A stretch of 64,000 bases of DNA from Bacillus taeanensis (GCF_003318295.1 NZ_QOCW01000002.1:62001-126000); one strand, 5' to 3'; positions 53,352 through 61,978 are shown, counted from the stretch's first letter. Notes: generated from the sequence alone by a model not told the origin. Made by a program: numbers and translations.

Positions 53352-53363
53352 TTTGTATACCAA
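53352..53363. promoter_or_regulatory. GntR-type operator, site 5
   Basis: TTTGTATACCAA, 33 nt before the regulator start codon, which suggests autoregulation. Confidence 0.6.
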
Positions 53364-53396
53364 ATATAAAGTAGTAAATAGAAAGCAGGTGAAATT

Positions 53397-54077
53397 GTGC
53401 AGGAGCAGTGGGTAGAAGGTGAATTAATTTCCATTCGTGAACGTGCTTACCGGTATTTAAAGCAGCTTATTTTAGAAGGTTATTATGAACCAGGCGATCG
53501 TTTAGTGGAACGTGAGCTGGCAGATAAGTTAAAAATTAGCCGGACACCGATTCGTGAGGCCCTTTTTCGTTTAGAATCTCAAGGATTTGTAAAAACAGTT
53601 CCGCGAAAAGGTGTCATCGTCTCAAGTATTTCAGAAGAAGAAGTCATTGAAGTATTCACAATTTTATCATCTCTTGAAGTACTTGCGGCAAAGCTTGCTT
53701 CTCAAAAGATGACAGAAGAGTTACAATGCGAATTTGATCAATTAATTAAAAAATTAAGCAGTATGGAAGGCAAAACAGATGAAGAGATTTCACAGCTTAA
53801 TATTGAAACAAACCGCTTAATGTATAAAGCCGCAAAAAGTCCAAAGCTGTATGAAATTTTAACAGGATTACTGGATTATATTCGTATGTTTTCTCATATG
53901 GGCTATGAAACACCGGGAAGACGAGATCAATCGATTAAAGAACATCTAGAGATTTTAACAGCAATCCGTAATAGAGAGTCTGAAATGGCCGAATATTTAA
54001 CGAAAATTCATATTGAAAATTCAAAAAAAGCGTATTCTCAGTCTATTAAAAAACATAGTAAAAAACAAAATTCATAA
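53397..54077 (+). CDS. GntR-family regulator, FadR/FCD subfamily
   Basis: The 226-residue protein starts at GTG 53397. An N-terminal winged helix (REELADKL-like VERELADKLKISRTPIREALFRLESQG) precedes an all-helical FCD effector domain (IEVFTILSSLEVLAAKLA... SIKEHLEILTAIRN). FCD-type GntR proteins bind T-x-GT-AC-x-A palindromes, which is what TTGGTATACCAA is. It is the natural regulator of the nine operator copies around it. Confidence 0.92.
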   Translation: MQEQWVEGELISIRERAYRYLKQLILEGYYEPGDRLVERELADKLKISRTPIREALFRLESQGFVKTVPRKGVIVSSISEEEVIEVFTILSSLEVLAAKLASQKMTEELQCEFDQLIKKLSSMEGKTDEEISQLNIETNRLMYKAAKSPKLYEILTGLLDYIRMFSHMGYETPGRRDQSIKEHLEILTAIRNRESEMAEYLTKIHIENSKKAYSQSIKKHSKKQNS

Positions 54078-54114
54078 AGAAAAGCTGTTGTACATTAAGC
54101 ACAACAGCTTTTCT
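54078..54114. terminator. Rho-independent terminator between convergent genes
   Basis: AGAAAAGCTGTTGT pairs with ACAACAGCTTTTCT. Confidence 0.9.
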
Positions 54115-54152
54115 ACTTTTAGCGCAATCGCCCAGCTTTTGCGCTTTTATTA

Positions 54153-54956
54153 TTATATGCCAATAACGAATCTTGATGTCAAATTGTTTAAAACTTTGCA
54201 AATACTCATTGCTACAATATAACCTGATTTTGGATTGTCCGCTGAAGGTGTGTTTTGAACTTGAAAACGTACTTCACCAAAATCCCCGCGTGCAGCAATT
54301 TCATGGGTGTTATGTTGAACAGTTGGATCAACATATACTTCAACTTCTGTTTCATCAAATCCAATGCCAGCTAAACTAAGAGCAGCAGAAACATTTACAC
54401 TTTCAGGAAATAATTTTGCTGATTGGCGTGCTGTGCCGCTAAAAATACAATATGGTTCACAAATCGTTTCTAAATTAACTCTTTCCTCTGCAATTGTGCC
54501 GTACCAAACACGAGGTGGTTTTCTTGTAATTAATTTTATTTCGCTTATATTGCGAAAACGCGCCGAGGCAATGCGGTCTAACCCAGCAATGGCAGCAGAT
54601 GGAATCATTAACTTCGTATTTGTGCGTTCAGCTGCTTTTTCAAGGGAGGTGTGAAGAGTTTCATCTGCTAGGGCGCCGACAGAAATAATCATAAGATCTT
54701 TTCCTGATAGAAGTACATCTTCTCCAAATTGATACACTGCGTCATGCCCTGCTGCTTCAATGACAACATCTAAATCGAGTTGTAAAAATTCATCGATGTG
54801 ATCACAAACTATCCAATCTTCTTCTAGCTGCTGCACCTTTTCCTTATTGCGAACGAGAATACCCTTTAATGAAACATCATTTACTTTTCTTTCTTTAATA
54901 TAATGGGCAACATCTTTCCCAATTGACCCAAAGCCAATTAGTCCAACTTTTAACAT
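54153..54956 (-). CDS. L-aspartate dehydrogenase family protein (NadX-like)
   Basis: AAGGGGTG selects ATG 54956 on the minus strand, giving 267 residues; an upstream ATG at 55058 has no SD. The Rossmann motif GFGSIG begins at residue 8, and the aspartate-dehydrogenase features EAAGHDAVYQF, MIPSAAIAGLDRIASARF and VDPTVQHNTHEI are present. These enzymes interconvert aspartate or iminoaspartate with oxaloacetate plus ammonia. No nadA/nadC genes are near, so a catabolic rather than NAD-synthesis role is likely. Confidence 0.88.
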   Translation of the reverse strand: MLKVGLIGFGSIGKDVAHYIKERKVNDVSLKGILVRNKEKVQQLEEDWIVCDHIDEFLQLDLDVVIEAAGHDAVYQFGEDVLLSGKDLMIISVGALADETLHTSLEKAAERTNTKLMIPSAAIAGLDRIASARFRNISEIKLITRKPPRVWYGTIAEERVNLETICEPYCIFSGTARQSAKLFPESVNVSAALSLAGIGFDETEVEVYVDPTVQHNTHEIAARGDFGEVRFQVQNTPSADNPKSGYIVAMSICKVLNNLTSRFVIGI

Positions 54957-55000
54957 ACGAACACCCCTTTTAAAAGTTATCAAACTATTCAAAATTGTAT

Positions 55001-55012
55001 TTGGTATACTAA
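55001..55012. promoter_or_regulatory. GntR-type operator, site 6
   Basis: TTGGTATACTAA, 45 nt upstream of the minus-strand aspartate dehydrogenase start. Confidence 0.6.
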
Positions 55013-55121
55013 AAATAATATAAAAGAAATTAATAGTCAAGATAAAAAAGTTAAACAATCTAAAAACTAAGTATACTCTAGCAATAATTGAATAAATTCT
55101 ATTAAATTTTTCAAAAACATA

Positions 55122-55159
55122 TTGTCAGAAAATTTTAAATATGGTATATTGTATACCAA
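55122..55159 (+). promoter_or_regulatory. Promoter and GntR-type operator, site 7
   Basis: TTGTCA (55122-55127), 17 nt, TATATT (55145-55150); the operator TTGTATACCAA (55149-55159) overlaps the end of the -10 box. Confidence 0.65.
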
Positions 55160-55182
55160 TAAGGAATTGAGGAGGATGTCCA

Positions 55183-55515
55183 ATGCCAAAATTAAATTTT
55201 TTAACAAGCGGTAAAGTGTTTGAAGTTCCCGAAAACTCGAGCATCTTAAGAATGTCACTTCGTTATGATGGTGATTTACCAAATCGCTGCGGTGGCGGGA
55301 CATGTGGCTCGTGTGTATGTAAAATTGAAGAAGGACAAGAACATACAGATAAAGTAAAACCGCAGGAACAAAGAAAACTCGGTGATGAATGGCTTGATAA
55401 AGGATATCGATTAGGCTGTCAAACGTTTATTAATGGAGATGTAACACTTTCATGGGACGAAGAAGTTACGAAACAAGTGAAAAAACGGAAATTAACAAAG
55501 ATAACTGCAAAATAA
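55183..55515 (+). CDS. 2Fe-2S ferredoxin (second copy)
   Basis: A 110-residue ferredoxin with ligands Cys36, Cys41, Cys44 and Cys79 (CGGGTCGSC and LGCQ), related to the copy at 46307 but clearly diverged, with a basic tail. TTGAGGAGGA precedes the ATG. Its promoter carries the operator, tying it to the GntR regulon. Confidence 0.9.
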   Translation: MPKLNFLTSGKVFEVPENSSILRMSLRYDGDLPNRCGGGTCGSCVCKIEEGQEHTDKVKPQEQRKLGDEWLDKGYRLGCQTFINGDVTLSWDEEVTKQVKKRKLTKITAK

Positions 55516-55560
55516 CGAGCAAAAATGAATGATAAAATAATACAGAAGGGAAGAAAAAGA

Positions 55561-55731
55561 ATGCTGGTATGTAACGATCATGTATTAAAGGGGATCAAAC
55601 TGTTAGATGTACCGCATATTCATAAAGCTCCTACAGGTGTTACTTGTTCATTTTGCACGAAAAATGCTGTCTTAAAATTGTATTATGCCCATACTCCATT
55701 CTCCCTAGGCGACCTAAAAAAAGAAGCCTAA
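55561..55731 (+). CDS. Small Cys/His protein (56 residues)
   Basis: AGAAGGGAAG favours ATG 55561 over 55525. The protein has Cys4 and His7 near the start and a CSFC pair in the middle, with several further histidines, suggesting a metal site. It is co-transcribed with the second ferredoxin and followed by a strong terminator. No family recognised. Confidence 0.6.
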   Translation: MLVCNDHVLKGIKLLDVPHIHKAPTGVTCSFCTKNAVLKLYYAHTPFSLGDLKKEA

Positions 55732-55791
55732 AGATATTTGATTAGCGAAGTTAAGTATCGAGGATAGGAGAAGAAACCGTTGAAATTTATT

Positions 55792-55847
55792 TTAAAACGG
55801 ATAGGTTGATTGGAAAAATGTTTTTCCAGCAACCTATCCGTTTTAAT
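55792..55847. terminator. Rho-independent terminator
   Basis: AAAACGGATAGGTTG pairs with CAACCTATCCGTTTT with an inner stem TGGAAAAA/TTTTTCCA. Confidence 0.9.
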
Positions 55848-55861
55848 GTGATTTGCTATAA

Positions 55862-55897
55862 GAAAGCAAGCAGGCTAGTAGTTAGCCTACTTGCTTT
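55862..55897. terminator. Hairpin downstream of the 27-residue ORF
   Basis: AAAGCAAGCAGGCTA pairs with TAGCCTACTTGCTTT (one mismatch); it would end the minus-strand small transcript. Confidence 0.6.
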
Positions 55898-55899
55898 GA

Positions 55900-55983
55900 T
55901 TAAAATTTTAAGATATTTTTTAATGTATTATATTTGTTTTCTGCTTTTTGTAAGGCCTTTTTTCCAAATAAAAAGTTAAACAT
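55900..55983 (-). CDS. 27-residue small ORF with promoter and possible Fur box
   Basis: On the minus strand, AGGAG (complement of 55992-55996) is 8 nt before ATG 55983; the product is MFNFLFGKKALQKAENKYNT plus seven residues, basic and amphipathic. A full promoter and a terminator flank it, so it could be a genuine small protein. It recalls the short basic Fur-regulated peptides of Bacillus in size and charge only. Confidence 0.45.
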   Translation of the reverse strand: MFNFLFGKKALQKAENKYNTLKNILKF

Positions 55984-56023
55984 GCTCATCACTCCTAAAA
56001 TTTGTATGGTTATTCTTATTATC

Positions 56024-56057
56024 ATTATATACTCTTATTAGTTGATAATCAATATCA
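56024..56057 (-). promoter_or_regulatory. Promoter with Fur-box-like sequence
   Basis: On the minus strand TTGATT (56052-56047), 17 nt and TATAAT (56029-56024). TGATAATCAATATCA (56043-56057) overlaps the -35 box and differs at one position from the 15-mer Fur consensus TGATAATNATTATCA. Confidence 0.5.
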
Positions 56058-56067
56058 ATCGATATAA

Positions 56068-56079
56068 TTGTATACCGAA
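56068..56079. promoter_or_regulatory. GntR-type operator, site 8
   Basis: TTGTATACCGAA, just upstream of the minus-strand promoter. Confidence 0.45.
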
Positions 56080-56129
56080 TATCAATAAAACAAGCTTAAT
56101 AAGTGCTTTTTTAGGATTATATAGGTATT

Positions 56130-56142
56130 TTTGTATACCAAA
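56130..56142. promoter_or_regulatory. GntR-type operator, site 9
   Basis: TTTGTATACCAAA, the outermost copy of the cluster, similar to site 5. Confidence 0.5.
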
Positions 56143-56417
56143 AAAAGTGATGAGCTTTATTTAAGGATTGAGTTAAAGGATTATTCTCAATTGAATTAAT
56201 AAATTGTTAGTGAAACGTTTGAAGTAAATGGCTTCAAAAATAAGCGTAATAATTGTTATCATAGGTCCCATGTATCTCTTTGCTAGAAAAAGATACACAT
56301 AAACGAGAAAGCAGTCTTACTTCTTTTAAAAAGGGATAAATTTTTCTGAACACTTTCTTCTATGAAATAAAACGATTATAATGTGTGTAAGATGAAAAAA
56401 GTGGGGGTTAACGGTTC

Positions 56418-57365
56418 GTGACTTATAATATTTCAAAAGCAAAAGTATTTACATTGAATTCAAATCCAGAACTTGCACAAGAAATAGCAGATTTGCTTGG
56501 TGTTCAAATGGGTAAAAGCTCTGTTAAACAATTTAGTGACGGTGAAATTCAAATTAATATTGAGGAAACGATTCGTGATTATGATACATACTTAGTCCAA
56601 TCCATTTCTCAGCCGGGAAATCAACATATTATGGAACTTTTAATTATGATTGATGCTTTAAAACGAGCATCAGCAAAAACAATTAATGTAGTCATTCCGT
56701 ATTATGGATATGCACGCCAAGATCGCAAAATTGGGGACAGGCAGCCGATCACAGCAACGTTAATTGCGAATTTATTAGAAACAGCCGGTGCATCAAGAGT
56801 AATGACAGTTGATCTTCATGCAGATCAGCTGGAGGGATTTTTTAATATTCCCGTTGATCAGCTTTCAGGCATTCCGCTTTTATCTGATTATTTTGCAGAA
56901 AAGCACCTTTCAGATGTTGTTGTAGTTGCTCCTGATAACAGCAGTGCACTGCGGGCAAGAAAGCTAGCAAGCCGCCTGAATGTACCGATTGCCTTTATGG
57001 ACAGACGAACTTATGAGCCTGAGTCACCGCATGCTGTGAATGTGATAGGTGAAGTAGAAGGTAGAAGAGCAATTATCATTGATGATATGATTGACACTGG
57101 CGGCAACTTGATGCTGACAACAACTGTATTAAAAGAGCATGGGGTAAAGGAAATATACGCATGCTTTACACATGCAGTTCTATCAGGCATTGCTGTGGAA
57201 CGAATTGAACGTTCTAGTATTAAAGAGTTGGTTGTGACAAATACAATTAGACTTCCAGAAAAAAAGCAAATAGATAAAATTACAGGACTTTCTATTGGTC
57301 CGCTTTTAGCTGAAGCCATTTCAAGAGTACAAAATAAAGAATCAATCGATGAATTGATGCATTAA
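56418..57365 (+). CDS. Ribose-phosphate pyrophosphokinase (second Prs type)
   Basis: The 315-residue enzyme has all PRPP synthetase elements: FSDGEIQINIEETIR, PYYGYARQDRK, the Mg/ATP loop DLHADQLEGFF and the PRPP-binding loop IIIDDMIDTGG. It makes PRPP from ribose-5-phosphate and ATP. It is not next to glmU/ctc, where the main prs gene of Bacillus lies, and the sequence departs from typical Prs (for example RKIGDRQPIT), so it is probably a paralogue. It starts at GTG 56418 after GGGGG. Confidence 0.88.
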   Translation: MTYNISKAKVFTLNSNPELAQEIADLLGVQMGKSSVKQFSDGEIQINIEETIRDYDTYLVQSISQPGNQHIMELLIMIDALKRASAKTINVVIPYYGYARQDRKIGDRQPITATLIANLLETAGASRVMTVDLHADQLEGFFNIPVDQLSGIPLLSDYFAEKHLSDVVVVAPDNSSALRARKLASRLNVPIAFMDRRTYEPESPHAVNVIGEVEGRRAIIIDDMIDTGGNLMLTTTVLKEHGVKEIYACFTHAVLSGIAVERIERSSIKELVVTNTIRLPEKKQIDKITGLSIGPLLAEAISRVQNKESIDELMH

Positions 57366-57414
57366 AAAAATAGAGGTCAGGTCCAATTTGTTTATGGACT
57401 GGCCTCTATTTTTA
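57365..57414. terminator. Rho-independent terminator
   Basis: AAATAGAGGTCAGGTCCA pairs imperfectly with TGGACTGGCCTCTATTT and ends in TTTT. Confidence 0.85.
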
Positions 57415-57453
57415 TATCATTTGACTCATTTTTTATTCTTTTAATAGAATGAT

Positions 57454-57478
57454 GTTTATTTTTATAAGTTCAAGGTAA
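57454..57478 (+). promoter_or_regulatory. Possible sigma-B promoter
   Basis: GTTTAT (57454-57459), 13 nt, AGGTAA (57473-57478), 40 nt before a stress-type SDR gene; one mismatch in each box. Confidence 0.45.
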
Positions 57479-57517
57479 TTTCATCCATTGAGAATAACAA
57501 TCAGAAGAGGAGATGAA

Positions 57518-58390
57518 ATGATGGAACCAACAAATCGTCAAATGAATGGACAACCTGCTCAGCATCAAAATCACCAACCAGGAACAGAAACAAATATGGA
57601 CCCAAATCCTATTAAAGAAAGTGTTGATTACAAAGGGAGTGGAAAGTTAAAAAATAAAGTGGCTCTTATTACGGGCGGAGATAGCGGCATTGGCAGTGCT
57701 GTGTCAATTGCGTTTGCAAAAGAAGGAGCCGATGTTGCAATTGTTTATTTTGATGAAGATGGAGACGCACAAGAAACAAAGCAGCGTGTTGAAGAAGAAG
57801 GAGTTCGCTGTCACTTGATTTCTGGTGATGTGAGTGAAGAAACATTTTGTCAGCATGTTGTTGAAGAAACAGTGGATGAGCTTGGCGGTCTTAATATTTT
57901 AGTGAACAATGCTGCCGTACAGTTCCCGCAGGAAAGTATTGAAGATATAAGTACAGAGCAGCTTGAAACAACATTTCGAACAAATATTTTTTCAATGTTT
58001 CACCTAACAAAAGCAGCCTTGAAATTTTTAAGAGAAGGCGACACGATTATTAATACAGCTTCAGTGACTGCCTATGAAGGAAATGAGCAGTTAATCGATT
58101 ATTCCTCAACAAAAGGAGCGATTGTAGCGTTTACTCGTTCCATGGCAAAGTCGCTTGTTAAAAAAGGAATTCGTGTAAATGCAGTTGCTCCCGGACCGAT
58201 TTGGACACCGCTCATCCCGGCTACATTTGAGGAGGAAAAAGTTAAAAAGTTTGGTACGAATACTCCAATGGGAAGGCCTGGACAGCCTGTAGAATTAGCG
58301 CCAAGTTATGTTCTGCTCGCTTCTGAAGATTCTTCTTATATGACAGGACAAATGATTCATATAAATGGAGGTCAATTTATTTCGAATTAA
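57518..58390 (+). CDS. SDR-family oxidoreductase (YdaD/YhxC general-stress type)
   Basis: AGAGGAG precedes ATG 57518 (290 residues). A hydrophilic Gln/Asn/His-rich leader of about 40 residues precedes the SDR core. The core has the TGGDSGIG cofactor motif, NNAA, the Ser-Tyr-Lys active site (YSSTKGA) and PGPIWTPL. This layout is that of Bacillus YdaD, YhdF and YhxC, NADP-linked dehydrogenases induced by stress. Substrate not known. Confidence 0.85.
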   Translation: MMEPTNRQMNGQPAQHQNHQPGTETNMDPNPIKESVDYKGSGKLKNKVALITGGDSGIGSAVSIAFAKEGADVAIVYFDEDGDAQETKQRVEEEGVRCHLISGDVSEETFCQHVVEETVDELGGLNILVNNAAVQFPQESIEDISTEQLETTFRTNIFSMFHLTKAALKFLREGDTIINTASVTAYEGNEQLIDYSSTKGAIVAFTRSMAKSLVKKGIRVNAVAPGPIWTPLIPATFEEEKVKKFGTNTPMGRPGQPVELAPSYVLLASEDSSYMTGQMIHINGGQFISN

Positions 58391-58392
58391 TG

Positions 58393-58437
58393 CAAAAGTG
58401 CTTAAGCGCCAAAGTAGGCAGCTTAAGCACTTTTTGT
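58393..58437. terminator. Rho-independent terminator
   Basis: AAAAGTGCTTAAGC pairs with GCTTAAGCACTTTTT. Confidence 0.9.
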
Positions 58438-58614
58438 CCAATTCCTTAAATTGTCTATAAAACAAATCGCAACGTAATTTTTTAATAGAAGAATTTGAGT
58501 AAGGTTTATGGCATTTCCACATTTGTTTATACTGTATATATTATTGAAATGTATAAACTTATTCATGATACAATCAAATAAAAAAGAATTGAAAAAATAG
58601 AAAGCTGGTTAAAA

Positions 58615-61600
58615 ATGAATTCTATTAGTTTTGAACTAAATCCTGAGAAAATTAAGGTGTTATGTGGAGATGATACAGTTTATAATCGGGGAATCGATTA
58701 TTTTAATAAAGGTAGAGTCGTTACGATCGACTACATCCCTGATGAACAAGCTAATGAATTTGTTTGTGATGCCGTTGTGCAGGGCAGGGAACGATATGAT
58801 GTTCATATTGAGACAACTTCATTTGGCGAAATCGAGGCAGAGTGTGATTGCCCCGCTTATTATAAATATGATTCATACTGCAAGCATATTGTCGCGGTGC
58901 TATTAAAAATGCATGCTGTAATTAAAATTAAAAAAAGACAGCCCAAATTAACAATACAGAATAATATTAAATTAAAGCGGCGAACAAAGCTGCCGAAAAA
59001 CGATTTTCAACTAACAGAACATTTAATTACATTATTTGAAGATGAGCAGCTCCAAAGCAGCGATTCTCAAGGTCATTCTGAGCCGCTGTCAATTGAATTT
59101 ATAGGGAAAATCCAACAATCTTTAAATCTTGAAGCTATTTTTACAATTGAAATGAAAATAGGGATAAATAAATGTTATGTTGTTCGCAAAATTAGAGAAT
59201 TTCTTGAACATATCGAAGAAAGACAACCTTACTTCTTCACGAATAAATTTACATATGACCCATTAGAACATTATTTTAAGAAAGAAGATTTAGCAGTGAT
59301 TCAAAAATTATTAGCTATTTATCAAAATGAATCTACTTATTATCAAGCATTAGGGTCTTACTTAGATTCACATTCAGCTAATAATGACCGGGCCTTATTT
59401 GTGCCACCTCTTGTAGCAGATCAACTTTTAGAAACATTAGTGGGAAGAAATTTCACCTTTGAATGTAATGGATACACTTATACTAACATTAAATTATTAA
59501 AAGAAGAACCACCCTTTTCTTTTCAACTGACGAACCTGCAAGAAGATCACTATCATTTACAAGTAAATGGACTTCATAATGCAGTTTTATTTAAAAATTA
59601 TGGATATGTGTTTAGGGAAGGGAAGTTTTATAAAAGTTATTCTTTGCCGAAAAATATGCTGACAACGGTGAAAAATCATTTTGAACAGGCTCAGCATCAA
59701 AAGATTATTATAACAAATGAACAAATAGAAAATTTTCTTTCCTATGTTGTACCGGGTTTAAAGGAGATTGGAGAAATTACCATTGCAGATGAGGTTACAA
59801 ATAAAATCGTAAATCAACCACTAAAAGCGCAATTATTTATTGACAAAGAAGAAGAACGATTGTTTGCAAAATTAAAATATTTATATGGAGAGAACAGCAT
59901 TGATCCCTTTCAAGATAAAGTTATAAAAAAAGAAAACCATGACAGTATTATAATGCGTGATCGAAAAAAAGAAATGGAAATTATGAATGCCATTGAAAGC
60001 ACCTCTTTTAAGTTTAATGGTCAAGAACTTTATATGGAGCAGGAAGATGAGATTTTTGAATTTCTATTTGAAGAATTACCGCAGCTAATTGAGATTATTT
60101 CTGTACATATGACCAACGGAGCAAAGCAAATATTCTATGAAGAGCAGCCATTTATAAGAGCGAACATTGATATTCGCTCAGATATCAACTTGTTAGAAGT
60201 TAGTTTTAAAATGGAAGGCATAGATGAAGAGGAAGTACAGGATATTTTAAAAAGTGTAATCGAAAAGAAAAACTATTATCGCTTATCAAATGGTACATTT
60301 CTTTCATTGAAAAAAGCAGAATTTCAAGAGATTAATCATCTGTTTGAAGAACTAGATATAAAGAAATCTCACATTGAAGCTAAAACCTTTCAATTTCCTG
60401 TTTTGAAAGGAATGCAGCTTGCTGAATGGAATAAACGAGAAACAGCATCGGTGATATGGAGCAGGGCGCTTGAAGAGCTTATTAATAATATAAAAAATCC
60501 GGAAAATCTTGATTTCCCTATACCGAAAAAGTTAGAAGCCATCATGCGTGACTATCAAAAAGTAGGCTTTCAATGGTTAAAAACATTATCACATTACCAT
60601 TTTGGCGGGATTTTAGCTGATGATATGGGACTTGGTAAAACATTACAGGCCATTGCTTTTATATTATCAGAAAAAGAGCACCATCAAAGTGGACAAAAGC
60701 CAACGCTCATTGTTGCACCTGCTTCGTTAATTTATAATTGGAAAAAAGAGTTTGAAAAGTTTGCTCCACAATTAAATGTATTGGTTGCAGCGGGGGATAA
60801 ACAAGATCGACTTGAAGTGCTTCAGGATTATTTAACAGTGGATGTTATCATAACCTCTTATCCGTTAATGAGGAGAGACGTGGATTTATATGAAAATCAA
60901 GTTTTCCATACATTGATTTTGGATGAAGCGCAAGCTGTTAAAAATCATTATACTCAAATTGCTCAAACAGTAAAAAAAATTGAAGCAGTAAAACGTTTTG
61001 CTCTTAGCGGCACCCCGATTGAAAACTCTCTTAATGAGTTATGGTCAATTTTTAATATTGTAATGCCGGAATTATTTCCAAGTAAAAAGGAATTTACAGA
61101 TCTTCCACAAGAAAAAATTTCAAAAATAGCCCGACCATTTATTTTAAGACGTTTAAAAAAGGATGTATTAAAGGAACTTCCAGAAAAAATTGAAACCCTG
61201 CAGCTGTCAGAATTAAAACCGCAGCAGAAAAAGTTGTATTTAGAATACTTAGAAAAAATTAAGCAAGAAACAATCGAAAGTGTTCAAATGGAAGGCTTTC
61301 AAAAAAATCGGATGAAGATTTTGGCTGGTCTTACACGTCTTCGTCAGCTTTGTTGTCACCCTAGTTTATTTTTAGAAAATTATCAAGGCGGCTCAGGTAA
61401 GCTGGAACAGTTATTAGAAATTGTACAGGACAGCTTAAGCAACAAACGGCGATTGCTTATCTTTTCACAATTTACAAGCATGCTTGAAATTATTCGCCAA
61501 AAGTTTGACCAGCAGGGGATTCATTATTTTTCTTTAGATGGAAGCACTCCTTCTGAAAAACGAGTCGAGATGACAGAAAGGTTTAATAGTGGTGAAAAAG

Positions 61601-61908
61601 ATGTGTTCTTGATTTCTTTAAAAGCGGGCGGGACAGGTTTAAATTTAACAGGAGCTGATACGGTTATTTTATTTGATTTATGGTGGAATCCTGCTGTAGA
61701 GGAGCAGGCAGCAGATAGAGCTCACCGTTTTGGGCAAAAAAATGTTGTTCAGGTCATTCGTCTTGTTACGCAAGGGACAATTGAAGAAAAAATGTATGAA
61801 CTGCAGCAGAAAAAAAGAGAATTAATTCAGCAGGTTATTACACCCGGTGAAACGATGCTTTCAAGTTTATCAGAACAAGAAATTCGTGAATTATTAGAGG
61901 TTAGATAA
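58615..61908 (+). CDS. SWIM-domain SNF2-family helicase
   Basis: The 1097-residue protein has an N-terminal SWIM zinc finger (Cys77-x-Cys79, Cys89-x-His91). A bacterial SNF2-associated middle region follows, then a SNF2/RapA-type ATPase with LADDMGLGKT (Lys675), the DEAQ box (770-773), SGTPIENSLNELWSIF, and motifs V-VI KAGGTGLNLTGADTVI and QAADRAHRFGQ. It is a DNA translocase expected to remodel protein-DNA or nucleic-acid complexes; its biological role in Bacilli is poorly known. The SD is weak. Confidence 0.92.
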   Translation: MNSISFELNPEKIKVLCGDDTVYNRGIDYFNKGRVVTIDYIPDEQANEFVCDAVVQGRERYDVHIETTSFGEIEAECDCPAYYKYDSYCKHIVAVLLKMHAVIKIKKRQPKLTIQNNIKLKRRTKLPKNDFQLTEHLITLFEDEQLQSSDSQGHSEPLSIEFIGKIQQSLNLEAIFTIEMKIGINKCYVVRKIREFLEHIEERQPYFFTNKFTYDPLEHYFKKEDLAVIQKLLAIYQNESTYYQALGSYLDSHSANNDRALFVPPLVADQLLETLVGRNFTFECNGYTYTNIKLLKEEPPFSFQLTNLQEDHYHLQVNGLHNAVLFKNYGYVFREGKFYKSYSLPKNMLTTVKNHFEQAQHQKIIITNEQIENFLSYVVPGLKEIGEITIADEVTNKIVNQPLKAQLFIDKEEERLFAKLKYLYGENSIDPFQDKVIKKENHDSIIMRDRKKEMEIMNAIESTSFKFNGQELYMEQEDEIFEFLFEELPQLIEIISVHMTNGAKQIFYEEQPFIRANIDIRSDINLLEVSFKMEGIDEEEVQDILKSVIEKKNYYRLSNGTFLSLKKAEFQEINHLFEELDIKKSHIEAKTFQFPVLKGMQLAEWNKRETASVIWSRALEELINNIKNPENLDFPIPKKLEAIMRDYQKVGFQWLKTLSHYHFGGILADDMGLGKTLQAIAFILSEKEHHQSGQKPTLIVAPASLIYNWKKEFEKFAPQLNVLVAAGDKQDRLEVLQDYLTVDVIITSYPLMRRDVDLYENQVFHTLILDEAQAVKNHYTQIAQTVKKIEAVKRFALSGTPIENSLNELWSIFNIVMPELFPSKKEFTDLPQEKISKIARPFILRRLKKDVLKELPEKIETLQLSELKPQQKKLYLEYLEKIKQETIESVQMEGFQKNRMKILAGLTRLRQLCCHPSLFLENYQGGSGKLEQLLEIVQDSLSNKRRLLIFSQFTSMLEIIRQKFDQQGIHYFSLDGSTPSEKRVEMTERFNSGEKDVFLISLKAGGTGLNLTGADTVILFDLWWNPAVEEQAADRAHRFGQKNVVQVIRLVTQGTIEEKMYELQQKKRELIQQVITPGETMLSSLSEQEIRELLEVR

Positions 61909-61926
61909 AAATTCTAACCTCTTTTT
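61896..61926 (+). terminator. Terminator overlapping the helicase stop
   Basis: AGAGGTTAGA pairs with TCTAACCTCT, followed by TTTT; the 5' arm is within the last codons of the helicase gene. Confidence 0.85.
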
Positions 61927-61944
61927 AATTTTTTATAAAAAAAT

Positions 61945-61970
61945 TTGAAACCTTTTTGGAGTGTACTCGT
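61945..61970 (+). promoter_or_regulatory. Sigma-W (ECF) promoter of the TerD operon
   Basis: TGAAAC (61945-61950), exactly 16 nt, CGTA (61967-61970): a full match to the Bacillus sigma-W consensus. In B. subtilis the yceCDEFGHI operon of TerD-type genes is also under ECF sigma control. Confidence 0.85.
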
Positions 61971-61978
61971 AAATGATA

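Larger units (their letters stand above)
55984..56417. other. Regulatory intergenic region
   Basis: About 430 nt without an intact gene on the + strand. It holds the minus-strand promoter, Fur-like box and two GntR-type operators, and a small hairpin at about 56269-56299. Confidence 0.5.

Noticed and set aside
55760-55812. A nine-codon ORF (MKFILKRIG) after AGGAG, downstream of the small Cys/His gene
   Set aside because: Too short to judge and it runs into the terminator stem; likely chance.
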